Source of the DNA: Pectobacterium parmentieri
Lineage (GTDB): Bacteria > Pseudomonadota > Gammaproteobacteria > Enterobacterales > Enterobacteriaceae
Direction of reading: 5' to 3'
DNA: 64,000 nt
Assembly (NCBI RefSeq): GCF_001742145.1
Contig: NZ_CP015749.1
Coordinates: 2,542,001-2,606,000, forward strand
This document shows, one piece after another, positions 1 through 9,699 of this stretch (positions within the stretch are counted from its first letter, which is position 1; each line of letters opens with the position of its first letter). The notes under the pieces are model-generated. The model did no database searches, was not told the DNA's origin, and saw only the letters and a list, made by a program, of their open reading frames with translations. The position numbers and the translations under genes are program-made.

Positions 1-326
1 CCAACAGCGGGAGCAGCGGGATTACCGTCAGTTGTCCTGTCGGCTTATCAGCAGCATTGAAGATAGGTCAAGGTGGGAACCCACTCAACTCGCTACGCAG
101 GCTCACTCCGAGTACGGGAACCTATAATGTGCCTTACCGTTTATACAGTGACTCAACACGCTCGACAGAAATTCCACTCATAGACGCTACGGGTATTGCT
201 ATTCCTGCAACAGGCAACCCACAGTTGATCCCGATTTATGCACGCATCGCCCCAGCAGACCAAACCGTTATGTCGCCTGCCGCTGGAGCGTATACCGACA
301 CCATCACTGCCACTATCGAATGGTAA
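1..326 (+). CDS. Csu-type spore coat U (SCPU) fimbrial subunit, 5' end missing
   Basis: The reading frame is open from base 3, so this is the C-terminal part (about 107 residues) of a gene that begins before the window. It ends with the SCPU-type signature GAYTDTITATIEW, the last beta-strand of a pilin-like subunit. Subunits of this family are exported to the periplasm and polymerised through the outer membrane by the chaperone and usher encoded just downstream. The order subunit, subunit, chaperone, usher, tip protein matches archaic Csu-type operons. Family assignment is firm; the exact subunit (CsuA/B, A or B) cannot be told from a fragment. Confidence 0.8.
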   Translation, partial: NSGSSGITVSCPVGLSAALKIGQGGNPLNSLRRLTPSTGTYNVPYRLYSDSTRSTEIPLIDATGIAIPATGNPQLIPIYARIAPADQTVMSPAAGAYTDTITATIEW

Positions 327-394
327 TTTTTACAGGCTGACATGCTTACATGTCGGCCTTTTAGGGTCATTGCCCCACAAAGAAAGGAACGGCT

Positions 395-487
395 ATGTCA
401 CCACATTTTATACACGCGGCCGCGTTTACTGCTTACGCCCCGCAGTCGACTTCCGACATTTTCCGTCTCGCCATTCAGGCTAAGTAA
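395..487 (+). CDS. Possible 30-residue leader ORF ahead of the second SCPU gene
   Basis: An ATG follows a good ribosome binding site (AGAAAGGAA, 381-389) and opens a 30-codon frame that stops at 485-487, about 14 bases before the SCPU start. The SCPU gene itself has no clear Shine-Dalgarno sequence. The peptide is not a signal peptide and resembles nothing I recognise. It could act by translational coupling, or it may be a relic of an older start. Purely positional evidence. Confidence 0.3.
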   Translation: MSPHFIHAAAFTAYAPQSTSDIFRLAIQAK

Positions 488-501
488 CCATCGGTATCGT
501 G

Positions 502-1038
502 ATGCGTTTCCCTCCGGCATTGATTTCGTCACTTCTGCTGTTTGGCCCTCTTGTCCCTACGGTGACAATGGCGCTCACGGTTAGCAGCACCTTTGACGTC
601 GACGCAACCATACAAAAGGGCTGTATTTTTGGCACCAGTACAGCAAATAGCCAGCCCAATATGGGCCCACTTAATTTCGGGACTCGCAGTTCTACAGCGA
701 CCAACGTGGATGTTGCCAGCACGGACGGAGGCGGATCGATTATCGCCACCTGCACACCGGGCACTAACGCCATTATTGAACTGGACTACGGCACCAATGG
801 CGGCAGCAGTACGCAGCGTTATCTGATAAATGCAGCAGGAACGCGCCTGCTGGCGTATCAGCTTTATCGCGATGCTGCACGCACGCAGGTATGGGGGACG
901 GGAGGTCTGGCACTTAGCATTGTCTCTTTTCCTACCACAACCCAGACCTACACGGTTTATGCCCGCTACTTTGGCGGCACACCTCTGCCTCCCGCAGGGG
1001 TTTATACCGATAACGTGACCGTCAGCCTGACTTATTAA
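502..1038 (+). CDS. Csu-type spore coat U domain fimbrial subunit
   Basis: A 178-residue secreted protein. Residues 1-23 form a signal peptide ending ..TVTMA before LTVSST. The mature part has the SCPU layout: a first Cys in KGCIFG, a second in TCTPG, and the closing strand PAGVYTDNVTVSLTY. It should be a pilus subunit handled by the chaperone at 1062. An in-frame GTG at 499 is an alternative start; an in-frame stop at 481-483 rules out a longer N-terminus. Neither start has a strong ribosome site, see the small ORF just upstream. It lies in the same operon as the genes on both sides. Confidence 0.85.
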   Translation: MRFPPALISSLLLFGPLVPTVTMALTVSSTFDVDATIQKGCIFGTSTANSQPNMGPLNFGTRSSTATNVDVASTDGGGSIIATCTPGTNAIIELDYGTNGGSSTQRYLINAAGTRLLAYQLYRDAARTQVWGTGGLALSIVSFPTTTQTYTVYARYFGGTPLPPAGVYTDNVTVSLTY

Positions 1039-1061
1039 AAATAAAACAGGGTAAATACAGA

Positions 1062-1844
1062 ATGAAAAGGAAAATGACGTTTTTTATTCGGGTAATGGTT
1101 TTTTTGTTAAGCAGTATCAGCTTATCTTGCTTCGCCGCCAGTTCTATCCTCGTTTGGCCAATTTATCAGGTCATTGAATCAGATGAGAGCAGTTCGGCGC
1201 TGTGGCTGGAAAACAAAGGCAATGCGCCCGTCGGTTTACAAATTCGCATCGTGTCCTGGAAGCAAATCGACTTTCAGGATCGTTATGCAGAACAACGTAG
1301 CGTGATTGCCACCCCGCCGTTCATGACGCTGGAGCCGGGTAAGCGCAATATGGTGCGTCTGATTCGTGTCAACCCAGCCCCCGCCAATACCGAGCAGGCT
1401 TACCGTGTCATCATTGATGAAATCTCTACGCCCTACCAACAAGATGCACCGCAGATGGGGCTGCAATTCCAGATGCGCTATCTGCTGCCTCTGTTTCTTG
1501 ATGGTGAAGGGATCTGGACACATGTTCGCCCAGATAAACGACGTGCCAGCACTGAGCCTACGCGGCCAGTGCTCAGTTGGCGAGTCCGCACGGCAGAGGG
1601 GAAAAACTATCTTTATGTCCGCAACCGAGGCGTAGTACATGCCCGCCTGAGCAACGTCTATTGGTCCACCGCCCAGAACAAAGGGAGTCGGACAACGTTA
1701 ACCGACGGCTTTTTGGGCTATGTGCTACCGGGACAAGAGATGCGCTGGCCGCTGCCTGCCGGCGTACCCACACCGAGTGCGGCGATGCAACTCTTTACCC
1801 AACTGATCGACACCTCCGATCCCATCTTGATTAAACGCGAATGA
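1062..1844 (+). CDS. Csu-type periplasmic fimbrial chaperone
   Basis: 260 residues. A signal peptide with hydrophobic core FFIRVMVFLLSSISLSCFA ends before ASSILVWPIYQVIE. The PapD-like N-terminal Ig domain follows, including the conserved stretch PFMTLEPGKRNMVRLIRV used to donate a strand to subunits. The longer GK.NMVRLIR variant and the SCPU neighbours place it with archaic (Csu/FGL-type) chaperones rather than the FimC type. It stabilises unfolded subunits in the periplasm and delivers them to the usher encoded 58 bases downstream. Length is normal for the family. Confidence 0.9.
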   Translation: MKRKMTFFIRVMVFLLSSISLSCFAASSILVWPIYQVIESDESSSALWLENKGNAPVGLQIRIVSWKQIDFQDRYAEQRSVIATPPFMTLEPGKRNMVRLIRVNPAPANTEQAYRVIIDEISTPYQQDAPQMGLQFQMRYLLPLFLDGEGIWTHVRPDKRRASTEPTRPVLSWRVRTAEGKNYLYVRNRGVVHARLSNVYWSTAQNKGSRTTLTDGFLGYVLPGQEMRWPLPAGVPTPSAAMQLFTQLIDTSDPILIKRE

Positions 1845-1902
1845 TGGAACGGTTAACGACAGAGGTGCGTTTATTGCCTGTGCAGCCAGGGTGAGGTCAG
1901 GT

Positions 1903-4272
1903 ATGAGGATCATCAATACAGGTCTCTTCCCCTTACTCATGTATGCCCCGTTTGCGCTGTTTTATTCTGCGATGGTTCTCGCGGAAGAGTACACCGATCT
2001 TCCGGCCCCCCCTCGTGCCATGCCCTCACTCAGCGAATCCGTTTATTACTTAACGCTTTCCGTTAACGGACAGAGCGATAACACCGTGGTGCCCGTCACG
2101 TATCGTGCTGGAAATTATTATGTGGATGCCGAGGTGCTGCGGCAGAATCACGTTCGCCTGCCGCAGCAAAGCACGGGGCTCGTCAATGTCAGCACGCTGC
2201 CAGACGTCACCGCCGATTACGATCAGGCCATACAGCAGCTACAGATCACCGTACCCACGCTCTGGCTACCCGAACAATCCGTTGAAGGTGGAGGACAAGA
2301 CATGGCGCGCCTCCCCGCTCGCAGCAGCCCCGGTTTACTGTTCAACTATAATCTGTATTACACCGCCCCCCGCAGCAATTCGGATTCACTCAGCAGTTGG
2401 ATGGAACAGCGTTTTTTTAGCCCCTATGGCACCTTATCCAATTCGGGGATCTACAATTTTATTTCGGGCAGTAATAACACGCAGCAAGGTGGTTATCGGC
2501 GTTTTGATACCTATTGGCGCTATAACGATAGCGAACGTATGATCACCTACCAGGTTGGCGACCTGATTAGCAACGCCTTGACGTGGAGCAATTCAGTACG
2601 TATGGGCGGCCTACGTGTCGCCCGTAATTTCGGCCTTCGCCCGGATATCGTAACCTATCCGATGCTGCAATATACCGGTACTGCCGCCGTACCCAGCACG
2701 CTTGATCTGTTTATCAACGGCTATAAAGCCAACAGCACTAGCCTGAATGCAGGCCCTTTCACCCTAACCAATACGCCTTACCTGAACGGTGCAGGGGAAG
2801 CAACCGTGATTACGACGGACGCTCAGGGGAGGCAAGTCTCTACCACGATCCCTTTTTACGTCTCCAACGTATTGCTGAGAGAGGGGTTAAGCGATTTCGA
2901 TCTGTCGGTTGGCGTTTTGCGTCAGAACTATGGCGTACAAAATAATGCCTATACTGACGATCCTGCCATCAGCGGCATCTATCGATATGGGTTGGCCAAT
3001 AAACTGACAGTTTCAGCGCATGGTGAAGCGGTAAAAGATCTGTATCTGCTCGGCGCAGGAGCCGACTTTACCCTTGGCCGCTGGGGAACGTTGAGTTCGT
3101 CCTACAGTCAGAGCGAAAAGGACGCGACCGGGCACCAATACACCGCAGGCTACTCCTATTACACCTCCGCATTTGGCCTGAGCGTTCAACATGCCAAACG
3201 CAGTGAAGAATACCGTGATTTAACGGCTGTGCTCACGGAAGGTCGCCTCAGCCGAGAAAGCAACCAGGCAACGCTCAGCAGCCAAATTTTCGGTAAAGGC
3301 AATGGCTCGTTTGGCGTGGGTTATTTCGATATCCGTGCCTACGATTCAACCCGCACCCGCCTGCTGAATCTCTCTTTCAGCCGCCAGATCTGGCAAGGCA
3401 GCTCCATCTACCTCGCCGTTAACAAAGCGCTAGGGGAAAACGGCTACAGCGCCCAACTTCAGTTCATGATGCCTTTTGGTAACAACAGCAGCGTCAATGC
3501 TGGGATTCAGCGCGACAACAATGGCGATTATTCACCGCGCGTAGGAGTGAACCGTACCGCGCCGACAGAAGGTGGCTTTGGCTGGAACGCGGCGTATGGT
3601 GCGGGCAGAAATCCTTATCATCAAGGTGCACTAAATTGGCGCGGCCCGTATGCCATGCTGGCTGGCGGGGCGTATGGCAATGAAGGAAATACCACACAGT
3701 GGGGGGAACTGAGCGGTTCTCTGATCTACATGAACGGAGGGCTTTTTCCCAGTAACCGCATCAACGACGCCTTTATTGTTGTCGATACCGAGGGATACCC
3801 CGACGTCCCGGTGAAATATGAAAACCAGTTGGTGGGGAAAACCAATAAACGCGGCCATTTACTCGTACCGTGGGTCGTATCCAATTACCCCGCAAAAGTG
3901 GAAATTGATACGTTACAACTGCCAGCCAACGTCACTACCCCACAGGTGGAGTCACGCGTGTCGGTAAAAGAAGGCAGCGGCACCGTCGTGACGTTCCCCG
4001 TTCATGTCGTGCGCTCAGCCAACATTATGCTGCGCAATACAGACGGTAATCCTCTCACCATCGGCACCTGGATAACAGACGAAGCCAGCGGCAACACCAC
4101 GATCAGCGGCTATGACGGTCTGGCCTACTTCGCCAATCTGGGGACATCGACTCGCTTGCGCTTTAAACAAGAAGATGGACGGCTTTGCCGTGTGGCGTTC
4201 TCACTACCGGAATCACAGACCATGATGGCAACCATCGGCCCGCTTACCTGCCAGACTGACCCAAAAGGATAA
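1903..4272 (+). CDS. Csu-type outer membrane fimbrial usher
   Basis: 789 residues, a FimD/PapC-type usher: N-terminal signal, periplasmic N-domain (about 40-150), a long strand-rich barrel region with many alternating aromatic and polar residues, a plug region with DLFINGYKANSTSLNAGPF, and C-terminal periplasmic domains ending in ..MATIGPLTCQTD. It forms the outer-membrane pore that assembles subunits supplied by the chaperone. I chose ATG 1903 because GAGGTCAGG sits directly upstream; an in-frame GTG at 1891 would add four residues. The stop overlaps the ribosome site of the next gene, so the two are translationally linked. Confidence 0.92.
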   Translation: MRIINTGLFPLLMYAPFALFYSAMVLAEEYTDLPAPPRAMPSLSESVYYLTLSVNGQSDNTVVPVTYRAGNYYVDAEVLRQNHVRLPQQSTGLVNVSTLPDVTADYDQAIQQLQITVPTLWLPEQSVEGGGQDMARLPARSSPGLLFNYNLYYTAPRSNSDSLSSWMEQRFFSPYGTLSNSGIYNFISGSNNTQQGGYRRFDTYWRYNDSERMITYQVGDLISNALTWSNSVRMGGLRVARNFGLRPDIVTYPMLQYTGTAAVPSTLDLFINGYKANSTSLNAGPFTLTNTPYLNGAGEATVITTDAQGRQVSTTIPFYVSNVLLREGLSDFDLSVGVLRQNYGVQNNAYTDDPAISGIYRYGLANKLTVSAHGEAVKDLYLLGAGADFTLGRWGTLSSSYSQSEKDATGHQYTAGYSYYTSAFGLSVQHAKRSEEYRDLTAVLTEGRLSRESNQATLSSQIFGKGNGSFGVGYFDIRAYDSTRTRLLNLSFSRQIWQGSSIYLAVNKALGENGYSAQLQFMMPFGNNSSVNAGIQRDNNGDYSPRVGVNRTAPTEGGFGWNAAYGAGRNPYHQGALNWRGPYAMLAGGAYGNEGNTTQWGELSGSLIYMNGGLFPSNRINDAFIVVDTEGYPDVPVKYENQLVGKTNKRGHLLVPWVVSNYPAKVEIDTLQLPANVTTPQVESRVSVKEGSGTVVTFPVHVVRSANIMLRNTDGNPLTIGTWITDEASGNTTISGYDGLAYFANLGTSTRLRFKQEDGRLCRVAFSLPESQTMMATIGPLTCQTDPKG

Positions 4273-4273
4273 A

Positions 4274-5290
4274 ATGATGCTGACCCCGATACCGCAGATC
4301 CATCGCCGTCCTTCCGTCAACCGGCAAGCTTCCCGTTTGCTGCGGCTGGCTTTCCTGCTGGTGGCGCTGTATTACGCGCCTTTTAGCTACGCCGCTTGTA
4401 CTACGCCCCCCAGCACCACCACGCTGGGGCCTTATGCTTCTTCCGTAGTCGGTGTTAACGGTACACCGCAGGTCGTGGCATCGGGAAGTGGGTTTCGCTG
4501 CTCAGGAGGGGTATTGAATGTGGGGACAACAAATACCATTGACGCCACGATACTGAATGATAGCAACCCCAGCGGCACTACCATGCGGATGCGCAGAGGG
4601 ACAAGCACAGACTACGTTCCTTATAGCCTTTGCATGACTTCTGCCTGCAATCCTCCCTATTACACCATTGGCTCGACCAACCGCTGGACCCAAACAACCG
4701 TACTGGGCATACTCGGCTTGTTCAATTCATCGGATGGCACCATGCCAATTTATATCCGCACCAGCATCGGCAACAATATTGCCGCGGGTACCTATACCGA
4801 TGTGGTAACCATTAAATGGGATTACAATATTTGTTCTCTGGGGGTTCTGTTCGCCTGTATTCCTGATCGAGGAACGACGACGTCAACCCTCAATATCACT
4901 ATGACCATCACCAATGATTGCCAGATTACCAGCGCACCGAACATCAGCTTTGGTATTGCGGCGTTTCCCGCTGATTTCGTAGCGGTCAATAACAACCTCG
5001 GCGTTAACTGTACGCAACTGGGTGCGTATACCGTCAAGCTCATCAGTACCCATCCTGACGATGCCAACTGGCGCAGAATGACCGCAACCGTCGGTGGAAC
5101 GCCTCACTACCTGCAATATCAACTCTATCGCACCGGAAACATCGCCTGGACCGAGACGAACGACCATAGCGGGACGGGAACGGGAATGACACAGAATATC
5201 CCCTACACTGCCCGCATTAACGCCAGCCAAGCCAATAAACCAGAGGGAACATATAAAGACACCGTCACGATTAACGTCACGATCAACTAG
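4274..5290 (+). CDS. Csu-type fimbrial tip adhesin with two SCPU domains
   Basis: 338 residues. The signal peptide ends ..APFSYA before ACTTPPS. Two SCPU domains follow, roughly residues 40-185 and 195-338. The first closes with [14 protein letters not shown] and the second with [14 protein letters not shown], so the protein is a duplicated subunit as expected for the CsuE-type tip. It starts one base after the usher stop. Its stop region overlaps the 3' end of fadJ by 8 bp, so the two transcripts converge without a terminator between them. Confidence 0.85.
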   Translation: MMLTPIPQIHRRPSVNRQASRLLRLAFLLVALYYAPFSYAACTTPPSTTTLGPYASSVVGVNGTPQVVASGSGFRCSGGVLNVGTTNTIDATILNDSNPSGTTMRMRRGTSTDYVPYSLCMTSACNPPYYTIGSTNRWTQTTVLGILGLFNSSDGTMPIYIRTSIGNNIAAGTYTDVVTIKWDYNICSLGVLFACIPDRGTTTSTLNITMTITNDCQITSAPNISFGIAAFPADFVAVNNNLGVNCTQLGAYTVKLISTHPDDANWRRMTATVGGTPHYLQYQLYRTGNIAWTETNDHSGTGTGMTQNIPYTARINASQANKPEGTYKDTVTINVTIN

Positions 5291-7466
5291 CGCGGCTGTC
5301 TTCATCGGCTGGCGGATAGAACGTCCGCTGGCCTTCCCGCATCGCGAGTAAACGTTCACAGGGCGCGAACCGATCGCCATACTGTTGTTGCAGCACCAGC
5401 AGCGTTTTCACGACCGTTTCCATCCCAAGGCGATCCATATAGTGGAATGGGCCACCAAGGAAAGGGGGGAAACCAATGCCAAATACCGCGCCAATATCGC
5501 CGTCACGGGCGCATTGAATCACCCCTTCATCCAGACAACGTGCCGCCTCATTCAACATCATCATCACGGCACGCTGGCTGATTAACGCAGGATCGATATG
5601 CGCCTTCGGCGTGACATCCAGCAGCGGGTAAACCGAACTATCGACCTCTTTTCCCGCGTGCCAGAAGCGATGCGTTTTACTGTACCGATAGAACCCTTTG
5701 CCATTCTTGCGCCCTTTGCGCCCATCTTTCAGGATCGCATCAAACGCGGGCGGGGAGGTAAAGCGATCGCCGAGTGCTTCACTCAGCACTGGTACGATCT
5801 TGGTTGCAACATCAATACCGACTTCATCAAGCAGTGCGAGCGGGCCGACAGGGAAACCAAAACGCACCAGCGCATGGTCAATCGATTCAACCGGCTCCCC
5901 TTCCAGCAGGCAGTACGCGGCTTCGTTGATGTAAGGTGCCAATATGCGGTTTACATAAAAACCGGCGCTATCACCGACAACAATCGCTATTTTTCCCTGC
6001 TTTCTCGCCAGAGCAACCGTCGTCGTGACCGTCTCTGCGCTAGTGTGTGCATGGGGAATGACCTCAACCAGTGGCATTTTATCTACCGGGCTAAAATAGT
6101 GCAGACCAACAACCTGCTGTGGACGTCGCGCACCTTCTGCGATTTGATGGATCGGCAACGATGAGGTGTTTGATGCAAAAATCGTGTGCGGCGCGGCATG
6201 CTCCTCAATCTCCGCCACCATTTGCCGCTTCAGCGCCAAATCTTCGAAGACCGCCTCAATGACGATATCCGCATGCTCAAAACCACGATAGTCCGTACTG
6301 CCGGAAATCAACGTCATCACACGCTGGCACTCTGTCGGTTTCATTCGCTTACGCTCGACGCGCTTGGTCAGCAGTTGCCAGTTGTACTTCAATGCATGGT
6401 TGATGCCCTGCTCATTGATATCTTTAATGCGCACCGGCAACTGCCCGCGCATCGCCGTGACACTGGCGATCCCTCCCCCCATCAATCCGCCGCCGAGAAT
6501 GCCGACGCGATGGATTGGCTTTGCGTCAGAGGCCGCACCTGCGCTTTTCTTTAACGCATTCGAGGCGAAAAACAGATGGCGCAGTGCAGCAGACTCCGGC
6601 GTCATCACCAGCTTGCCGAACGCTCGCGCCTCCTGCCGATATCCTTCTTCACGGCCTTTTTCTATTCCCCGTCGCACCACCTGAATAATCTTTTCAGTGG
6701 CTGGGTAGTTGCCGTGTGTTTTCGCGCGAGTCTTGCGTTTCACCATTTTGAAAAGCAAATGACGAACACCCAGGCTGCTTAGCAGACGCGAACGCCAGTT
6801 CAACGGGAGCGTCTTCCTTTTGCCTTTTTTGAGGATCTCGACCGCCGTATCCAGCAGGATATCGTGCGGCACCGCCTCATCTACCAGCCCTTGCCGCAGC
6901 GCCTGGCTCGCGCGGAGATGGCGACCTGTCAGTATGAGATCCAATGCGCTATCCAGACCAATCAAGCGTGGCAAGCGCTGCGTTCCACCCGAACCGGGAA
7001 GAAGGCCAAGCTGGACTTCTGGAAGCCCCAGCACCGTCTTTTCATCCAGCGAGCAAACGCGATAGTCGCAGGCTAATGCCAGTTCTAACCCACCGCCCAG
7101 ACAGGCACCGTGAATGGCAGCCACCACGGGGAAAGGTAGCGCGGCAATTTGATCGAACGTCTCCTGCCCCTGTTTCGCCAGATTTTCTGCCTGTTCGGCG
7201 CTGCTGCACTGGTTCAACATGGTGATATCCGCTCCGGCAATAAACGAATCAGGCTTGGCGGAAATAAAAATGAGTCCTCGGAGCGTCGCATGCTGTCGCG
7301 CCAACTCGAAGACCGAGATAATCTGTTCTGCAAATTCGCGCTTTAAGGTGTTCACTTTCTCACCGGGGATATCAATGCTGATCACACCGATATTATCCGG
7401 CCGAATGGTGAAGGAAAAAGCAGAGGGGCTTTCCGTTGCCGCGAGGAAAGGCTGTTGATCGTTCAT
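5283..7466 (-). CDS. fadJ: FadJ, anaerobic fatty acid oxidation multifunctional alpha subunit
   Basis: 727 residues (E. coli FadJ is 714). The N-terminal crotonase domain has the oxyanion/active-site stretches [17 protein letters not shown] and [19 protein letters not shown] with both catalytic Glu. From about residue 320 a Rossmann motif [15 protein letters not shown] opens the 3-hydroxyacyl-CoA dehydrogenase, with [10 protein letters not shown] and [17 protein letters not shown]. It carries enoyl-CoA hydratase, 3-hydroxyacyl-CoA dehydrogenase and epimerase activities of cytosolic beta-oxidation, in a complex with FadI. Its ATG overlaps the fadI stop (ATGA), so the two are one operon reading right to left. 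Confidence 0.97.
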   Translation of the reverse strand: MNDQQPFLAATESPSAFSFTIRPDNIGVISIDIPGEKVNTLKREFAEQIISVFELARQHATLRGLIFISAKPDSFIAGADITMLNQCSSAEQAENLAKQGQETFDQIAALPFPVVAAIHGACLGGGLELALACDYRVCSLDEKTVLGLPEVQLGLLPGSGGTQRLPRLIGLDSALDLILTGRHLRASQALRQGLVDEAVPHDILLDTAVEILKKGKRKTLPLNWRSRLLSSLGVRHLLFKMVKRKTRAKTHGNYPATEKIIQVVRRGIEKGREEGYRQEARAFGKLVMTPESAALRHLFFASNALKKSAGAASDAKPIHRVGILGGGLMGGGIASVTAMRGQLPVRIKDINEQGINHALKYNWQLLTKRVERKRMKPTECQRVMTLISGSTDYRGFEHADIVIEAVFEDLALKRQMVAEIEEHAAPHTIFASNTSSLPIHQIAEGARRPQQVVGLHYFSPVDKMPLVEVIPHAHTSAETVTTTVALARKQGKIAIVVGDSAGFYVNRILAPYINEAAYCLLEGEPVESIDHALVRFGFPVGPLALLDEVGIDVATKIVPVLSEALGDRFTSPPAFDAILKDGRKGRKNGKGFYRYSKTHRFWHAGKEVDSSVYPLLDVTPKAHIDPALISQRAVMMMLNEAARCLDEGVIQCARDGDIGAVFGIGFPPFLGGPFHYMDRLGMETVVKTLLVLQQQYGDRFAPCERLLAMREGQRTFYPPADEDSRAS

Positions 7467-8776
7467 GGCGTCACCTCCAGTACCATTGCCGCACCCAGCC
7501 CGCCCGCCGCGCAGGCGGTGGTTAATCCCAGTCCGCCCCCGCGCCGACGCAGTTCATTCAGCGTTTGCGTGATCATCCTCGCACCAGTGGCAGCAAAAGG
7601 GTGTCCATAGGCAATAGAACCCCCCAATACGTTGAACTTAGCGCGATCCACTTCGCCCAGTGCGGCGTTTCTGCCCAATTGGCTTCGGGCGAACTCATCG
7701 CTGGCAAACAGCTTCAGATTTGCCAACGTCTGGGCGGCAAAGGCTTCGTGCATATCAATGAGCGTCAGGTCGGCCAGTGCTACACCCGCCCTTGCCAGCG
7801 CAAGCGGGGACGCATAAGCCGGCCCCAACAACATATCACGCTGCACGCCGATGGCGCTGAATGCATAGCTGCGCAGGTAGCCTAACGGCGTAAGTCCCAG
7901 GCTTTTAGCCTTAGATTCACTCATCATCAAAACCGCCGCCGCACCATCCGTTAGTGGCGTACTGTTCGCTGCCGTCACCGTGCCATGCCGACGATCGAAC
8001 GCCGGACGTAAACGCGAATACTGCTCTAAGGCCGAATCGTGGCGCACGTTGTTGTCTTCACTCAGTGCTTTCTCATAAGGAGGGACATACGCCGTCATCA
8101 CTTCGTCCCGCAGCACACCCGATTCCCAAGCCTGTGCTGCCAGCTTGTGCGAGCGGTGCGCCAACTCATCCTGCTCTTCACGTGTGATGCCGTAGGTTTT
8201 TGCCATCTGTTCAGCGGTATCGCCCATGCGCAACCCGGTGGAATACTCCGCCACGGCGGGCGCAACCGGCAGCAAGTCTTTCGGACGCAGGCCACTTAAT
8301 AGCTTCAACTTCTGGCCCAGCGTTCGGGCCTTGTTCATATCCACCAGTGTTCTGGCCAAAGCTTTGCTGACACCAATGGGCAGTACGGAAGAGGAGTCCG
8401 CCCCCCCGGCAATACCGACTTCCACCGTGCCTGCCATAATACTTTCCGCTACATTGGCGACGGCCTGAAAGCTGGTGGCACAGGCGCGTGAAACGCTATA
8501 CGCATCGGTATGCACGCTCATACCCGTACCGAGCACAATCTCTCTGGCGATATTCGGCGCTTCAGGCATTTGGACCACCTGTCCGAACACCAATAACTCG
8601 ATCAGTTCAGGATCGATACCCGTTCGAACCAGTAATTCACTGGTGACGAGTTTGCCTAACTCAATGGCAGGTACGCCATGATAGGCCGTTGCCTGCCGGG
8701 CAAATGGGGTGCGTAATCCGCTCACGAACGCAATGCGATCGCCACGGCGGGTTATCAGAGGTAATACCTCGCTCAT
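7463..8776 (-). CDS. fadI: FadI, 3-ketoacyl-CoA thiolase
   Basis: 437 residues; E. coli FadI has 436. I chose the start [20 protein letters not shown], which matches the family N-terminus and follows AACAGGAGCG; a longer frame upstream lacks support. The nucleophilic Cys lies in [13 protein letters not shown], the catalytic His in [16 protein letters not shown], and the second Cys in [11 protein letters not shown]. It cleaves 3-ketoacyl-CoA in the last step of beta-oxidation and pairs with FadJ encoded immediately downstream with a 4-base overlap. A FadR-type operator lies upstream at 8813-8829, so repression in the absence of fatty acids is likely. Confidence 0.97.
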   Translation of the reverse strand: MSEVLPLITRRGDRIAFVSGLRTPFARQATAYHGVPAIELGKLVTSELLVRTGIDPELIELLVFGQVVQMPEAPNIAREIVLGTGMSVHTDAYSVSRACATSFQAVANVAESIMAGTVEVGIAGGADSSSVLPIGVSKALARTLVDMNKARTLGQKLKLLSGLRPKDLLPVAPAVAEYSTGLRMGDTAEQMAKTYGITREEQDELAHRSHKLAAQAWESGVLRDEVMTAYVPPYEKALSEDNNVRHDSALEQYSRLRPAFDRRHGTVTAANSTPLTDGAAAVLMMSESKAKSLGLTPLGYLRSYAFSAIGVQRDMLLGPAYASPLALARAGVALADLTLIDMHEAFAAQTLANLKLFASDEFARSQLGRNAALGEVDRAKFNVLGGSIAYGHPFAATGARMITQTLNELRRRGGGLGLTTACAAGGLGAAMVLEVTP

Positions 8777-8812
8777 AAACGCTCCTGTTAACCGAAAGTA
8801 GAGTACGCGCAC

Positions 8813-8829
8813 AACAGGTCTGACCTGAT
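8813..8829 (-). promoter_or_regulatory. FadR operator upstream of fadI
   Basis: Read on the minus strand the site is ATCAGGTCAGACCTGTT, differing at two or three positions from the FadR consensus AACTGGTCNGACCTGTT. It lies 37 bp upstream of the fadI start. FadR represses fad genes and is released by long-chain acyl-CoA. Placement and match are strong; binding is inferred. Confidence 0.8.
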
Positions 8830-8986
8830 TTCATTGTTAACCAGATAGTTACATTACGCAAAGCTGCGCAACATAAAAGTGTGAAGAACATGCACGTCGC
8901 TGCGAACAAAGATGAATAAATGGCAAAAAGCGGAGGGGAAAAACAGGGGTCAGGCGATTTGTTAGGGCAAGACAAGAAACAGCCAA

Positions 8987-9009
8987 CAGGAGCCAGGAAA
9001 AGGCTCCTG
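8987..9009 (-). terminator. Hairpin terminator after yfcZ
   Basis: Perfect 8-bp inverted repeat CAGGAGCC/GGCTCCTG with a 7-base loop, 13 bases past the yfcZ stop on the minus strand. It is followed by a T-rich but interrupted tract (TTGGCTGTTTCTT), so termination may be partial. Confidence 0.55.
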
Positions 9010-9021
9010 CCAACACAAAAA

Positions 9022-9318
9022 TTAACGCAGGCCGAGCTGGAAAATCATCGTTTCAGCCTGACAACTAAATGTAAAATCGATGTCCAGTTTCACACCGCCG
9101 TCTACCTCTTCCAGCGTACTGGTGATGTCGCAAGGTTCGGATTCTACCGCGCGCGCTTTTGCCGTCAGAGCAGTGAGTGCCACCTCTGCATCAGAACGAT
9201 CGCCGAACACTTTACTGTAAGACGCCGTGCAATCCGTATTATCCATGATGGTGCCGACATCGACACAACAGCAGGCTGCGGTTTCTTCAGCACTGCATTT
9301 ATTGATTACGTTCGTCAT
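9022..9318 (-). CDS. yfcZ: YfcZ/YiiS family protein (DUF406)
   Basis: 98 residues, colinear with E. coli YfcZ: an N-terminal cysteine-rich patch CCCVDVGTIMDN followed by DCTASYSKVFGDRSDAE and the C-terminus DIDFTFSCQAETMIFQLGLR. The molecular role is unknown. Its place between fadI and fadL, divergent from fadL, is the same as in E. coli. The cluster of three adjacent Cys and further Cys residues suggests metal binding, but that is inference only. Start and length match the family. Confidence 0.9.
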   Translation of the reverse strand: MTNVINKCSAEETAACCCVDVGTIMDNTDCTASYSKVFGDRSDAEVALTALTAKARAVESEPCDITSTLEEVDGGVKLDIDFTFSCQAETMIFQLGLR

Positions 9319-9434
9319 GATGCTTTCCTCTTAAGACGCGGGAGATTTGATCCAGTTCAAATATTTCTATCTTCCTTATATTTTACTCCTTCATGCTAAA
9401 GCAGTACCAGCACTTCATGCCAGCCAGTAATTTT

Positions 9435-9450
9435 AGTGATATCAGTCACA
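9435..9450. promoter_or_regulatory. Candidate CRP site
   Basis: AGTGA-TATCAG-TCACA matches the CRP consensus TGTGA-N6-TCACA except for the first base. It lies 250 bp upstream of fadL and closer to the yfcZ start. CRP control of fad genes is known in E. coli; binding here is inferred. Confidence 0.55.
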
Positions 9451-9597
9451 TTAAAGTGTTATTAGGCAGTAAAGATCGCGTAATACTTCCTCACACAAAT
9501 TAACCAAAACGTTAAGTAGATCTAATTACTGCATCATTTTGGAAATATTTAGAACACACAAATGCAACATTATCGTATTCCCAACTTATACTTTGGC

Positions 9598-9614
9598 AAC
9601 TGGTCTGATTTGTC
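9598..9614 (+). promoter_or_regulatory. FadR operator upstream of fadL
   Basis: AACTGGTCTGATTTGTC matches the FadR consensus AACTGGTCNGACCTGTT at nearly every conserved position. It lies 86 bp before the fadL start, as expected for an operator overlapping the transcription start. Binding is inferred. Confidence 0.82.
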
Positions 9615-9699
9615 AGGCTGAGTGCGCCCCCTACAATGCGCGTCCCTTGTTACCCCGTGTAACAACGTTAAATAACAAGCATATAAAGAGGTTTTGGTC

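Larger units (their letters stand above)
9319..9699. promoter_or_regulatory. Divergent yfcZ-fadL regulatory region
   Basis: 381 bp without a gene, between yfcZ (minus) and fadL (plus). It is AT-rich and contains a CRP-type site (9435-9450) and a FadR-type operator (9598-9614), listed separately. I see no further gene in it. Confidence 0.6.

Noticed and set aside
5283..5290. Possible fusion or frameshift between the tip adhesin and fadJ
   Set aside because: They are on opposite strands; the 8-bp overlap is just two converging gene ends.
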